From the NCBI RefSeq assembly GCF_004348735.1, contig NZ_SMKT01000062.1, forward strand, positions 1 to 46,193: a stretch of DNA of 46,193 nt, written 5' to 3'. Every line of letters starts with the position of its first letter. Within the stretch, counting starts at the first letter, position 1. A model generated the notes under the pieces. It had not been told where the DNA came from, searched no databases, and saw only the letters and a program-made list of their open reading frames with translations. This DNA comes from Actinomadura sp. KC06 (GTDB lineage Bacteria; Actinomycetota; Actinomycetes; Streptosporangiales; Streptosporangiaceae). Shown piece by piece: positions 16,704 to 25,141 of the stretch. The position numbers and the translations under genes were made by a program.

Positions 16704-17834
16704 TCAGCGCACGTCCAGCAGGACCTCCGTGATCATGCCGAGGCAGGACCAGTCCACGAGGCGCTCCCGCCTGATCCGGCCGAACGCGGCGATCTCGATG
16801 TAGGTGCGCTCGCCGTCCGCCGCGAGGCCGTGCGGCCCGGACGACCGGAGGCGCGCCAGCTCGTCGCCGGTGATCTCGGCGGAGAACAGGTGCGCCAGGT
16901 GCCCGGACATCGTGGCGTTCACCTGCCGTGTCCCGTGCGCTCGCAGCCGCGCCGCCGCCAGGACGAGGCCCGTCTCCTCCTCGACCTCGGCCAGCGCGAC
17001 GCCGGCCGGGCCGCCCGTCCCGGAGCCGCCCGGCAGCTCGTGGACGAACCCGTTCACGCACGGGCTCCGGAACTCCCGGACGAGCACGACCTCCGTCTCG
17101 TCCAGCGTCTCCCCCGGCCGGTGCAGGACGACGGCGGAGACGTCGGGCCGTCCGAAGACGATCTCGTTGTCCTTCACCCGGTCCTCGGCCGCGACGTGCA
17201 TCCGGACGTGCAGCCCCCAGTGGTTGCCGAACCGGAACACCACCCGCGCCCCCAGCAGGGCGTTGCCCGCCGCGCGCTGGCCCGCGTACCAGCTCCGCAG
17301 CGACTCCTCGCGCCACAGCAGCAGCGGGATCTCCCGCTCCCCGCCCGTCCTGGACGCTCCCGCGCCGATCCGTTCGAGCGCCGCCGCCACCGTCCCCGCG
17401 ATGTCGCTCGCCGTCGGCACGCCCCACTTGGCGGCGTAATGCAGCAGGTAGCGGTTCTTCGGCGCCCGCGGCGGGGCGCCGAAGACGGCGCGTCCGCTGT
17501 CGTGCCACATCCCCCACTCCACGTTCGTGGTGAACGCGGGCATGGTGGCCAGGTCGCGCGGCACGTAGAAGACCACCTCGTCGGACAGGTGCAGGCAGCG
17601 CTCCTCCCACTCGACCTGGCCGACATAGTCGTCATGGACGCCATGCCGGTGCTCCGGGACGAACACCACGAGCAGCCCAGGCCCGCGCCAACGCTCGCGC
17701 AAGGCGGCCACGGCTTCGGGACGCCAGGACGCGACGTCGGGCGACCGGGGAGTGGGCCCGGCGAGGAAGACCGCGGCCTCCCAGCGGGCGGGCGGTTCCT
17801 CACGCGCGTAGACGACTTCGAGGTCCGCTACCAT
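16704..17834 (-). CDS. Deoxyribosyltransferase-like / Nudix fusion protein
   Basis: 376 residues, ATG 17834 with AAAGGAG 8 bases upstream. The N-terminal ~150 residues resemble nucleoside 2-deoxyribosyltransferase-like domains: AAVFLAGPTPRS, a WRPEAVAAL helix, the EWEERCLHLSDEVVFYVPRD stretch and TTNVEWGMW. A helical linker follows. The C-terminal ~180 residues are a Nudix fold with a partly degenerate box GGSGTGGPAGVALAEVEEET: the EExxG part is kept, but the early Glu and the Arg of REU are replaced. It may act on nucleotide sugars, ADP-ribose or modified nucleosides. Standing alone at a divergent promoter, it has no partner gene to reveal the substrate. Confidence 0.85.
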   Translation of the reverse strand: MVADLEVVYAREEPPARWEAAVFLAGPTPRSPDVASWRPEAVAALRERWRGPGLLVVFVPEHRHGVHDDYVGQVEWEERCLHLSDEVVFYVPRDLATMPAFTTNVEWGMWHDSGRAVFGAPPRAPKNRYLLHYAAKWGVPTASDIAGTVAAALERIGAGASRTGGEREIPLLLWREESLRSWYAGQRAAGNALLGARVVFRFGNHWGLHVRMHVAAEDRVKDNEIVFGRPDVSAVVLHRPGETLDETEVVLVREFRSPCVNGFVHELPGGSGTGGPAGVALAEVEEETGLVLAAARLRAHGTRQVNATMSGHLAHLFSAEITGDELARLRSSGPHGLAADGERTYIEIAAFGRIRRERLVDWSCLGMITEVLLDVR

Positions 17835-17867
17835 GCGGTTCGCTCCTTTCGCCCCCCGCCGTGTGGA

Positions 17868-17901
17868 CTGGTTTGGTGGGGGTAATGGTGACCTAAACCA
17901 G
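17868..17901. promoter_or_regulatory. Inverted repeat in the divergent promoter region
   Basis: CTGGTTT and AAACCAG form a perfect 7-bp inverted repeat with a 20-bp spacer, centred in the 96-bp gap between the divergent Nudix and membrane-protein genes. The arms lie about two helical turns apart. A regulator controlling one or both genes could bind here; none can be named. Confidence 0.4.
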
Positions 17902-17930
17902 AATCACACGCCCGGTCAGGAGGAATGATC

Positions 17931-18536
17931 ATGACTGGGACCATGCGCGCTCCACGCTCCCGGGGCGGCCTGAGCGGCGCCCTGCTGGTGCTGCTCGGCC
18001 TCTGGGGCGGCCTGCTCCCCTTCGTCGGCCCGTACTTCGGGTTCGGCTTCGCCCCCGACGACACCTGGGTGTACGACACCGACCGGCTCCAGCTCGTCAT
18101 CGCGCCCGCGGTGGCCGTCGTGCTCGGCGGGCTGATCGTGCTCGCCGCCGCCAACCGCGCGTTCGGCGTGTTCGGCGCCTGGCTCGCCGCGCTCGGCGGC
18201 GCCTGGTTCGTCGTCGGGACGTCCGTCGCCACGCTCTGGGACGTCCAGGGCATCGGCGCCCCGCTCGGCTCCGGCGAGACACAGCGGCTCGCCGAGCAGC
18301 TGTCCGGGTTCACCGGGCTCGGCGTCGCCGCCGTGTTCCTGGCCGCGCTCGCGCTCGGCCGCTTCGCCGTGATCGGCCGCCGCGAGTCGGCGCCACCGGA
18401 CGGCGACGGCCAGGCGGGCGCGACCACCACGCAGCCCCTGGTGTACGGACGGTACGCGCGGGAGAACCCGCCCGCGCCCGCACCCGCGCCGCCGGGCGAC
18501 CGGCACATCGCGGGCGGAACACGCTACGACCGGTAG
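17931..18536 (+). CDS. Integral membrane protein, four helices, unknown function
   Basis: 201 residues from ATG 17931, which is 7 bases from AGGAGG; an ATG 6 bases earlier is too close. Four hydrophobic segments are seen: GALLVLLGLWGGLLPFVGP, LVIAPAVAVVLGGLIVLAAA, FGVFGAWLAALGGAWFVVG and a later GLGVAAVFLAALALGRFAV. The cytoplasmic tail is Pro/Ala-rich. The layout resembles actinobacterial small membrane proteins related to alkaline-shock or SPW-type families, but no signature motif decides it. Confidence 0.8.
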   Translation: MTGTMRAPRSRGGLSGALLVLLGLWGGLLPFVGPYFGFGFAPDDTWVYDTDRLQLVIAPAVAVVLGGLIVLAAANRAFGVFGAWLAALGGAWFVVGTSVATLWDVQGIGAPLGSGETQRLAEQLSGFTGLGVAAVFLAALALGRFAVIGRRESAPPDGDGQAGATTTQPLVYGRYARENPPAPAPAPPGDRHIAGGTRYDR

Positions 18537-18582
18537 CGCGATCCGCCTCGCGGCCGACGGCCGGACGGGACCGACCGCTGCT

Positions 18583-18609
18583 GGGACCGCTACCGCCGGT
18601 GGCGGTCCC
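18583..18609. terminator. Hairpin between convergent membrane-protein genes
   Basis: A 12-bp stem with one G-T wobble (18583-18594 with 18598-18609) and a 3-base loop sits between the convergent genes and overlaps the last codons of the minus-strand gene. It can serve both directions. Confidence 0.55.
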
Positions 18610-18802
18610 GGCGGCGCATGTCCCGGACGGCCTTGGTCGTCTCGTAGCTGCCCCGCTCCTCGTCCAGCCGCACGTCGTCGCGGTCGGTGAACATGGCGAC
18701 GAAGGCGACCAGCAGGCCGACTCCGCCGATCCACGGCTCCCGCCAGGCGAAGCTGAGCGCCACGCAGACGACAGCACAGGAGATGAGCAGCAAGAGCTTC
18801 AC
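18590..18802 (-). CDS. Small membrane protein, unknown function
   Basis: 70 residues from GTG 18802 with GAGGGGTGG upstream. Two short hydrophobic segments (LLLLISCAVVCVALSFAW and WIGGVGLLVAFVAMF) are followed by a charged tail ending in Arg repeats. Codon use is typical of the region. No family is recognised. It converges on the four-helix protein and shares its terminator. Confidence 0.6.
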   Translation of the reverse strand: MKLLLLISCAVVCVALSFAWREPWIGGVGLLVAFVAMFTDRDDVRLDEERGSYETTKAVRDMRRRDRHRR

Positions 18803-18927
18803 GTTCCACCCCTCGGCCGCGCCCAGATGTCCGGGAGACCCGGACCGGTTCGGTCATGCACGTGTCACCCGACTCGACGAGTAATGGAAGACTTACTCGC
18901 CGGTCGTAGGAAGCATCCTGACATGCC

Positions 18928-18961
18928 GCGGCCCGCCGGGGAAAGATCCCCGGCGGGCCGC
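18928..18961 (-). terminator. Terminator after der
   Basis: A perfect 14-bp stem (18928-18941 with 18948-18961) and the loop AAAGAT lie 17 bp after the der stop and mark the end of the minus-strand core gene block. The remaining 18803-18927 interval shows no gene. Confidence 0.7.
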
Positions 18962-18977
18962 CGGCCGGATAATTCCG

Positions 18978-20363
18978 CTACTTCTTGCCCTTGCCGCGCT
19001 TCTCGCGGATCTTCATGGCGATGTCCAGCGGCGTCCCGGCGAAGCCGAACTCCTCGCGCAGCCGCCGCTCGATGTACCGCCGGTACCCCTCCTCCAGGAA
19101 CCCGGACGTGAACAGCACGAACCGGGGCGGCCGCACGCTCGCCTGCGTCGCGAACAGCACGCGCGGCTGCTTGCCGCCGCGCACCGGATGCGGGTGCGAG
19201 CTGACAAGGTCGGCGAAGAACTGGTTGAGCTTGGACGTCGGGACGCGCGTGTTCCAGCCGTCCAGGGCCGTCTCGATGCCCGGGACCAGCTTCTCCATGT
19301 GCCGCCCCGTCTTGGCGGACACGTTCACGCGCGGCGCCCAGCGGACGTGGTGCAGCTGCCGGTCGATCTCGCGCTCCAGGTAGTGGCGGCGCTCCTCGTC
19401 CAGCAGGTCCCACTTGTTGTACGCGAGGACCAGCGCGCGGCCCGAGGCGACGACCATCGAGATGATCCGCAGGTCCTGCTCGGCGAGCGGCTGGTCGGCG
19501 TCCACGAGGACGACCGCGACCTCGGCGCGCTCCAGCGCGGACTGGGTGCGCAGCGTCGCGTAGAAGTCGGCGCCCTGGTTCTCGCGGTGCCGCCGCCTGA
19601 TCCCGGCGGTGTCGATGAACCGCCACGTCCGGCCGCCGAGTTCGATCAGCTCGTCGACCGGGTCGCGGGTCGTGCCCGCAACCGCGTCCACGACCGCCCG
19701 GTTCTCCCCCGCCAGCTGGTTCAGCAGGCTCGACTTGCCGACGTTGGGACGGCCCAGCAGCGCGATCCGGCGCGGCCCGCCGACCTCCTCGAACGACTCC
19801 GGTGGGGCCTCCTCCGGCAGCGCGGCCAGCACCGCGTCGAGCAGGTCGCCGCTGCCGCGGCCGTGCAGCGCGCTGACCGGGTGCGGCTCGCCGATGCCGA
19901 GCGACCACAGCAGCGCCGCGTCCGCCTCGACGGCCGCGTTGTCGGCCTTGTTGGCGACCAGCACCACCGGCTTGCCGGACCGGCGCAGGATCTCCACGAC
20001 GGCCTCGTCCACGTCGGTCGCGCCGACGGTCGCGTCCACCACGAACATCACGACGTCGGCCAGGCCGACCGCCAGCCGGGCCTGCTCGGCGATCGCCGCG
20101 GCGAGCCCGGCCGAGTCGGGCAGCCAGCCGCCGGTGTCGACGACGGTGAACCGGCGGCCGCTCCACGACGCGTCGTAGGCGACGCGGTCGCGGGTCACGC
20201 CCGGGACGTCCTCCACGACCGCCTCGCGGCGGCCGAGGATCCGGTTGACCAGGGTCGACTTGCCGACGTTCGGCCGCCCGACCACCGCGACGACGGGCGC
20301 GGGCCCCTCGTCCGCGGCGACGTCCTCGACGACGTCCACGGTCTCGATCTCGTTATCGCTCAC
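18978..20363 (-). CDS. der: Ribosome biogenesis GTPase Der (EngA)
   Basis: 461 residues from GTG 20363 with GGGGA upstream. Two tandem GTPase domains are plain: G1 GRPNVGKSTLVNR with DTGGW, and GRPNVGKSSLLNQ with DTAGIRRR. A C-terminal KH-like domain follows and ends in a Lys/Arg/Gly tail (EKRGKGKK). Der assists 50S subunit maturation and is essential in most bacteria. An acidic N-terminal extension of about 22 residues precedes the first G domain. It follows cmk by 36 bp. Confidence 0.97.
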   Translation of the reverse strand: MSDNEIETVDVVEDVAADEGPAPVVAVVGRPNVGKSTLVNRILGRREAVVEDVPGVTRDRVAYDASWSGRRFTVVDTGGWLPDSAGLAAAIAEQARLAVGLADVVMFVVDATVGATDVDEAVVEILRRSGKPVVLVANKADNAAVEADAALLWSLGIGEPHPVSALHGRGSGDLLDAVLAALPEEAPPESFEEVGGPRRIALLGRPNVGKSSLLNQLAGENRAVVDAVAGTTRDPVDELIELGGRTWRFIDTAGIRRRHRENQGADFYATLRTQSALERAEVAVVLVDADQPLAEQDLRIISMVVASGRALVLAYNKWDLLDEERRHYLEREIDRQLHHVRWAPRVNVSAKTGRHMEKLVPGIETALDGWNTRVPTSKLNQFFADLVSSHPHPVRGGKQPRVLFATQASVRPPRFVLFTSGFLEEGYRRYIERRLREEFGFAGTPLDIAMKIREKRGKGKK

Positions 20364-20399
20364 TGTGAATTCCCCGCGGGTGGCCGTCCGGCCGCCCGT

Positions 20400-21062
20400 T
20401 CACTCATGCTCTTTGGCGAGGCGGACGACCGCCTCGATGACCTCGGCGAGGCTCAGCTCCGTCGAGTCGATCTCGTGCGCGTCGCCCGCCCTGGTCAGCG
20501 GCGACGCCTTCCGGGTCGAGTCGAGCCGGTCGCGGCGCGCCTGCTCCGCCCGGGTGACCGTGACCGACGCGCCCGGGTCGGCCGCGAGGTCCTTCGCGCG
20601 GCGCGCCGCCCGCGCCTCCTCGCTGGCCGTCAGGTACACCTTGACCGGCGCGTCCGGCGCGACGACCGTGCCGATGTCGCGGCCCTCCACCACGATCCCG
20701 CCGGAGCCGATGATCTCGCGCTGCAGCGCGACCATCCGGGCGCGGACCGCCGGGACGGAGCTGACGGCGCTGACCGCGTTCGTCACCGCGCGGGTGCGGA
20801 TCGGGCCGGACACGTCCGTCCCGTCCACCGTGATCGCGGGCGCGTCCGGGTCGGTGCCGGACGCGATCACCGGCTCCGCCGCGCGGGCCTCGACCGCGGC
20901 GGCGTCCTCGACCGGCACGCCCTTGTCCAGCATCCACCACGTCACGGCGCGGTACATGGCGCCCGTGTCCAGGTAGCGGAGCCCGAGCGCGCGGGCGACG
21001 CCCTTGGACGCGCTGGACTTGCCCGACCCGGAGGGTCCGTCCATGGCGATGACGAGCGGCAC
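20400..21062 (-). CDS. cmk: Cytidylate kinase
   Basis: 220 residues from GTG 21062 with GAGAGGG 7 bases upstream. It phosphorylates CMP and dCMP with ATP. The P-loop AMDGPSGSGKSSASKGVA, the YLDTGAMYRAVTWW substrate segment and VVEGRDIGTVVAP followed by YLTASEEARAARRAKDL are all characteristic. It commonly sits upstream of der in actinobacteria, and the tyrA gene precedes it here. Confidence 0.97.
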   Translation of the reverse strand: MPLVIAMDGPSGSGKSSASKGVARALGLRYLDTGAMYRAVTWWMLDKGVPVEDAAAVEARAAEPVIASGTDPDAPAITVDGTDVSGPIRTRAVTNAVSAVSSVPAVRARMVALQREIIGSGGIVVEGRDIGTVVAPDAPVKVYLTASEEARAARRAKDLAADPGASVTVTRAEQARRDRLDSTRKASPLTRAGDAHEIDSTELSLAEVIEAVVRLAKEHE

Positions 21063-21191
21063 GATCGATCCCTCTCTAGTCCCTCGGGCGCGCGGTGTCC
21101 CCCCGGCGCGAGCCCCAGCGAACCAGGCTACCGGCCTCGCGGCACCGTCACGTCCCGGCGCGGCCCGTCAGACCCTGCCGGGGGCGGTCGG

Positions 21192-22304
21192 TCAAGCGCC
21201 TGCGCCGCCTGCCGGGGACGGGACGGACCAGCCGCGGGCGCGCAGCTCGTCCGCCAGCCGCTCGGCCGCCGCCGGCTCCACCGCCAGCTCCAGCACGCCC
21301 AGCGGGCGGCCAGGCGAGTGCTCGATCGTCACGTCCTCGATGTTGACCTGCGCGATCCCCGCCGCCTGGAAGATCATCGCGAGCTCGCCCGGACGGTCCG
21401 GGATGACCACCTGGACGTTCGCGTACGCGGGCTGGTCGCCGCCGTGCTTGCCGGGGATGCGGGACCGGCCCGCGTTCCCGCGCAGCAGCAGGTCGGCCAC
21501 GTGCGCGGCGGCCTCCTCGCTGCCGTCGCGCAGCAGCGACGCGGCCACCGCCAGGTCGGTCGCGACGGCCTCCAGCACGTCCGCGACGGGCTGGGAGTTC
21601 GCCGACAGGATGCCGATCCACAGCCGGGGGTCGCTCGCCGCGATCCGGGTGACGTCCCGGACGCCCTGCCCGGACAGGCCGAGCGCCACGTCGTCCGCGC
21701 CGGTGAGCCGGGCGGCGACCGCGGCCGACACCACGTGCGGGCCGTGCGACACGAGCGCGACGGCCCGGTCGTGCTCGGCGGCGTCCACCTCGACGGGCAT
21801 CGCGCCGCACGCCTTCGCCAGGCCCCGGACGGCCTCCACCGCCTCCGGCCTCGACTGCGGAGCCGCGCACAGCGCCCACGGACGGCCGAGGAACAGGTCG
21901 GCGCGCGCCGCGCCCGGCCCGGACCGCTCGCTGCCCGCCAGCGGATGCCCCGCCACGAACGTCGCCAGGTCGCAGCCCAGGTCGGCCGCCTGTGCCAGCG
22001 GCAGCGCCTTCACGCTCGCCACATCGGTGTACGCGGCGGCGAGGCGGCGCTTCTGCGCGTCCAGCAGCGTGACGGCCACGGCCGCGGGCGGCACGGCGAG
22101 CACCGCCAGGTCGGCGGGCTCGTCGAGCGGCCCCTCGGGGAGCGGCTCGCCGGCGTCCAGCTCGACCGCCAGCCGCAGCGCGGCCTCGTCCCGGTCGGTC
22201 AGCAGCACCTCGGCGCCGCGCTCCTTCATGGCCAGGGCGATCGACGTCCCGATCAGCCCCGTCCCGACGACGACGATCCGCCGCGGCACCACGTCCTCAG
22301 TCAC
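21192..22304 (-). CDS. tyrA: Prephenate dehydrogenase with C-terminal ACT domain
   Basis: About 370 residues from GTG 22304, which has AGGG 8 bases upstream; GTG 22313 and an ATG at 22355 are possible. It converts prephenate to 4-hydroxyphenylpyruvate with NAD+. The Rossmann motif VVVGTGLIGTSIALAM, the prephenate-binding HPLAGSERSGPGAARADLF and the VSHGPHVVSAAVA His motif are present. Residues about 290-360 form an ACT domain (VQVVIPDRPGELAMIFQAAGIAQVNIEDVTIEH), expected to bind tyrosine for feedback. It lies downstream of aroH, giving consecutive steps of tyrosine synthesis. Confidence 0.95.
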   Translation of the reverse strand: MTEDVVPRRIVVVGTGLIGTSIALAMKERGAEVLLTDRDEAALRLAVELDAGEPLPEGPLDEPADLAVLAVPPAAVAVTLLDAQKRRLAAAYTDVASVKALPLAQAADLGCDLATFVAGHPLAGSERSGPGAARADLFLGRPWALCAAPQSRPEAVEAVRGLAKACGAMPVEVDAAEHDRAVALVSHGPHVVSAAVAARLTGADDVALGLSGQGVRDVTRIAASDPRLWIGILSANSQPVADVLEAVATDLAVAASLLRDGSEEAAAHVADLLLRGNAGRSRIPGKHGGDQPAYANVQVVIPDRPGELAMIFQAAGIAQVNIEDVTIEHSPGRPLGVLELAVEPAAAERLADELRARGWSVPSPAGGAGA

Positions 22305-22334
22305 GCCGGTCACCCTACTGCGCGCCGCGCGCGC

Positions 22335-22421
22335 CTCGCGCCGCGAGAACGCCACTGCGCAATATCCAAGACGCCGCCCGAGCGACTACTGCGCCCTGCA
22401 CATGCCTCGCTCCGCTCGGGC
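22335..22421. repeat. Hairpin cluster between aroH and tyrA
   Basis: A perfect 9-bp inverted repeat (GCCCGAGCG 22376-22384 with CGCTCGGGC 22413-22421) begins 1 bp after the aroH stop. A smaller hairpin CTCGCG-C-CGCGAG lies at 22335-22347. The 3' end of aroH (GATGTCCAG next to ACTGCGC) is echoed at 22353-22370 as a degenerate copy (ACTGCGCAATATCCAAG). The loop contains TCGCTCCGCT, also seen in other gaps of this window. Confidence 0.5.
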
Positions 22422-22422
22422 G

Positions 22423-22785
22423 CTACTGCGCGATGTCCAGGCGGAGCGCGGTCGCGCCGCGCAGGTAGACGTGCTGGACGTCCGCGCGCGGGCGGTCCGT
22501 CTCGATGTGCGCCATCAGCCGGATCACCCGGGGCAGTGCGCCCGGCACGCCGATCTCCGTCGCGCACAGCAGCGGCACCTCGTGGAAGCCGAGCTTGCGG
22601 GCGGCGAGCGCCGGGAACTCCGCCGTGATGTCCGGCGTCACCGTGAAGATGACGCTGATCACGTCGTCGGTGCTCAGCTCGTTGCGGGACATCACCGCGG
22701 TGACGAGCTCCGTCGTCGCCTCCAGGATCTGCCCCCGCTCGTCGGCGTCGATCTGCGTCGCCCCGCGGACCGCCCGTACCGCCAC
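22423..22785 (-). CDS. aroH: Chorismate mutase, AroH type
   Basis: 120 residues from GTG 22785 (AGAGG upstream). The sequence VRAVRGATQIDADERGQILEATTELV and the strand VISVIFTVTPDITAEFPALAAR are typical of the trimeric AroH fold, with the catalytic Arg near residue 7 and Glu near 78. It converts chorismate to prephenate, the substrate of the next gene's product. It lies 38 bp after rluB, probably in the same transcript. Confidence 0.96.
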   Translation of the reverse strand: MAVRAVRGATQIDADERGQILEATTELVTAVMSRNELSTDDVISVIFTVTPDITAEFPALAARKLGFHEVPLLCATEIGVPGALPRVIRLMAHIETDRPRADVQHVYLRGATALRLDIAQ

Positions 22786-22823
22786 AGCCTGATCCTCTCC
22801 TCGCGTCCGTCCTGGTGACGGCC

Positions 22824-23555
22824 CTACAGCCCGACCGCCTTGTACAGCTCGCCGATCTCGTGCACGCTCAGCGCCCGCATGCCGCCCGGCTTCAGCTGCC
22901 CCAGCTTGATCGGCCCGAACTCTACGCGCGCCAGCTGCTGGACGGGGAACCCGACCTCCTTCAGCAGCCGCCGGACGATGTGCTTGCGCCCCTCGTGCAA
23001 GGTGATCTCGACCAGGACGCGCTTGCCCACCTGGTCGAAGATCCGGAACTTGTCGGCCTTGGCGGGCCCGTCGTCCAGCGTCACGCCCGCCCGCAGCCGC
23101 TTGCCGAGGTCGCGCGGGATCGGGCCGTGGATCTCGGCCAGGTACGTCTTCGCGACCCCGTAGGACGGATGCGTCAGGCGGTGCGACAGCTCCCCGTCGT
23201 TGGTGAGCAGGATCAGGCCCTCGGTGTCGGTGTCGAGCCGTCCGACGTGGAACAGCCGCTCGGGCACCTCCACGTAGTCGGCGAGGGACTTGCGGCCCCG
23301 CTCGTCCGACATCGTGGACACCACGCCCCGCGGCTTGTTGATCGCGTAGTAGCGCATCTCGGCGCGGGTCTCGACGCGCTTGCCGTCCACATGGATGACG
23401 GCGCGCTGCGGGTCGACGCGCTCGCCGAACCGGAAGACCCGCTTCCCGTCGACGGTGACGCGGCCCTCGCCGATCAGTTCCTCGCAGTGGCGGCGGCTGC
23501 CGATCCCGGCCTCGGCCAGGACCTTCTGCAGCCGCACGCCCTCGTTCTCGGTCAC
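22824..23555 (-). CDS. rluB: 23S rRNA pseudouridine synthase, RluB/RsuA family
   Basis: 243 residues. An S4 RNA-binding domain (about 6-55, VRLQKVLAEAGIGSRRHCEELI) precedes the catalytic domain with the Asp motif VGRLDTDTEGLILLTNDGE (Asp near 110). RluB in E. coli modifies U2605 of 23S rRNA. The GTG start overlaps the scpB stop in a GTGA. The scpA-scpB-rluB order is widely conserved among Gram-positive bacteria. Confidence 0.96.
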   Translation of the reverse strand: MTENEGVRLQKVLAEAGIGSRRHCEELIGEGRVTVDGKRVFRFGERVDPQRAVIHVDGKRVETRAEMRYYAINKPRGVVSTMSDERGRKSLADYVEVPERLFHVGRLDTDTEGLILLTNDGELSHRLTHPSYGVAKTYLAEIHGPIPRDLGKRLRAGVTLDDGPAKADKFRIFDQVGKRVLVEITLHEGRKHIVRRLLKEVGFPVQQLARVEFGPIKLGQLKPGGMRALSVHEIGELYKAVGL

Positions 23556-24163
23556 GTGTCCTCAACTATGTCGTCAGGCAGGTCGTCGGGCAGGTAAGGG
23601 GCGAGCTCGGGGAGCTCGTCGAGGTCGCGGAGCCCGAGCCGCTCCAGGAAGTACCCGGTGGTGCGGTACAGGTGCGCCTGCGACTCCGGGTCCTGCCCGG
23701 CGTTCTCGATCAGGCCGCGCAGCGTCAGCGTCCGCATGACCCCGTCGCTGTTGACGCCCCGGATCGCCGACACACGGGCCCGGCTCACCGGCTGCCGGTA
23801 CGCGACGACGGCGAGCGTCTCCAGCGCGGCCTGCGTGAGGCGCGCCTGCTGCCCGTCGGTGACGAACCGCTCCACGACGGGAGCGCACACGTCCCGGGTG
23901 TAGAACCGCCAGCCGCCGGCGACCTCCCTGAGATCGAACCCGCGGCCCTGCTCGGTGTATTCCGCGGCCAGCTCCCGCAGCGTCTCCGCGACCTCGGCGC
24001 GGGGGCGCTCCAGCAGCTGCGCGAGGGTCATCTCGGTGACGGGCTCGTCCACCACCAGCAGGATCGCCTCGATGGACGCGCGCAGCCCGGGCAGTTCCGC
24101 GAGCTCCGGCGGTTCCTGCGGTTCCTGCGGCTCCGGCGGGGTCTCGCCGGGGTCCTCAGTCAT
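23552..24163 (-). CDS. scpB: Segregation and condensation protein B
   Basis: 203 residues. After a Pro/Glu-rich N-terminal stretch come two winged-helix domains, with the family motif LTQAALETLAVVAYRQPVSRARVSAIRGVNSDGVMRTL and the second wing YRTTGYFLERLGLRDLDELPEL. ScpB dimers bind the ScpA kleisin on the SMC complex. The ATG at 24163 overlaps the scpA end by 8 bp. Confidence 0.96.
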   Translation of the reverse strand: MTEDPGETPPEPQEPQEPPELAELPGLRASIEAILLVVDEPVTEMTLAQLLERPRAEVAETLRELAAEYTEQGRGFDLREVAGGWRFYTRDVCAPVVERFVTDGQQARLTQAALETLAVVAYRQPVSRARVSAIRGVNSDGVMRTLTLRGLIENAGQDPESQAHLYRTTGYFLERLGLRDLDELPELAPYLPDDLPDDIVEDT

Positions 24164-25061
24164 CGTTTCCCTCGTCCTTCTGGTCCTTCGCGTCCTTCTG
24201 GGGGGCGCCCTCGTAGTCGTCGCCGACCTCGACGTCGCCCTCGTCGGCGCCGGTCCACGCGACGCGCAGCTCGCCGAGCGGTTCGTCCTGCTCGAACGCG
24301 ACGTTCTGGTCGCGGTACAGCTCCAGCAGCGCCAGGAACCGCGCGACGACCTCGTAGGTGCCCTCGGCGTCGGACGCGAGGACGCGGAACGTCGTCCGGC
24401 GCAGCCGGCGGAGCCGTTCGACGACGATCGCGGCCTGCTCCTTGACGCTGGCCTTCGGCTGGTAGATGTGCTCGACGGAGACCGACGGCGGCTCCTTCGG
24501 CGTGAGCGCCTTGGCGGCGAGCCGGGCGAACTCGTCCGGCCCGAGGCCGAGCAGGACCTCCGGCAGGACGTTCGCGAACTTCGGCTCCATCGGCACGATG
24601 CGCGGGAACCGCCGGGACGCCTCGGCGATCCGCGCCGCGATCACCTGCGCGACCTCCTTGTAGGCGCGGTACTGCAGGAGCCGCGCGAACAGCAGGTCGC
24701 GGGCCTCCAGCAGGGCCAGGTCGTCCTCGTCGTCGACCTCGCCGGACGGCAGCAGCCGGGCGGCCTTGAGGTCGAGGAGGGTCGCGGCGACCAGCAGGAA
24801 GTGGCTGGCCTGGTCGAGGTCCCAGTCCTTGCCGTGCGCGTGGATGTGCGCGATGAAGTCGTCGGTGACCTTGTGCAGCGACACCTCGGTGATGTCGAGC
24901 TTGTGCTTGGAGATCAGGCCGAGCAGCAGGTCGAACGGGCCGTCGAAGTTGTCCAGGTGGACGTGGAAGCCGTGCTCCTCCTCGGCCCCCTGCCCCGGTT
25001 CGGGCGACGTCTCGTCCACGTCGCTCACCGTAGCGGAGGACGTCTCCTGCACTGTGCTCAC
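24156..25061 (-). CDS. scpA: Segregation and condensation protein A (kleisin)
   Basis: 301 residues from GTG 25061; later in-frame GTGs at 25052 and 25028 are possible since the upstream site is weak. The core begins at FHVHLDNFDGPFDLLLGLISKHKLDITEVSLHKVTDDF and ends in the winged helix EVVARFLALLELYRDQNVAFEQDEPLGELRVAW. It bridges SMC heads in chromosome condensation. The acidic tail (DEGDVEVGDDYEG...) is an extension beyond the usual C-terminus. Confidence 0.95.
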   Translation of the reverse strand: MSTVQETSSATVSDVDETSPEPGQGAEEEHGFHVHLDNFDGPFDLLLGLISKHKLDITEVSLHKVTDDFIAHIHAHGKDWDLDQASHFLLVAATLLDLKAARLLPSGEVDDEDDLALLEARDLLFARLLQYRAYKEVAQVIAARIAEASRRFPRIVPMEPKFANVLPEVLLGLGPDEFARLAAKALTPKEPPSVSVEHIYQPKASVKEQAAIVVERLRRLRRTTFRVLASDAEGTYEVVARFLALLELYRDQNVAFEQDEPLGELRVAWTGADEGDVEVGDDYEGAPQKDAKDQKDEGNDD

Positions 25062-25141
25062 CGGCCATATCGTCCCATGCGCGGCGTGTGCTCGCACCAC
25101 GTCCGGTCACGAGCGGTGACGGCGCGCCGCGGCCCGCGCGG

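Noticed and set aside
19188..22628. 1146-codon open frame on the plus strand
   Set aside because: Antisense to der, cmk and tyrA; repetitive Arg/Val/Asp composition and no motif.
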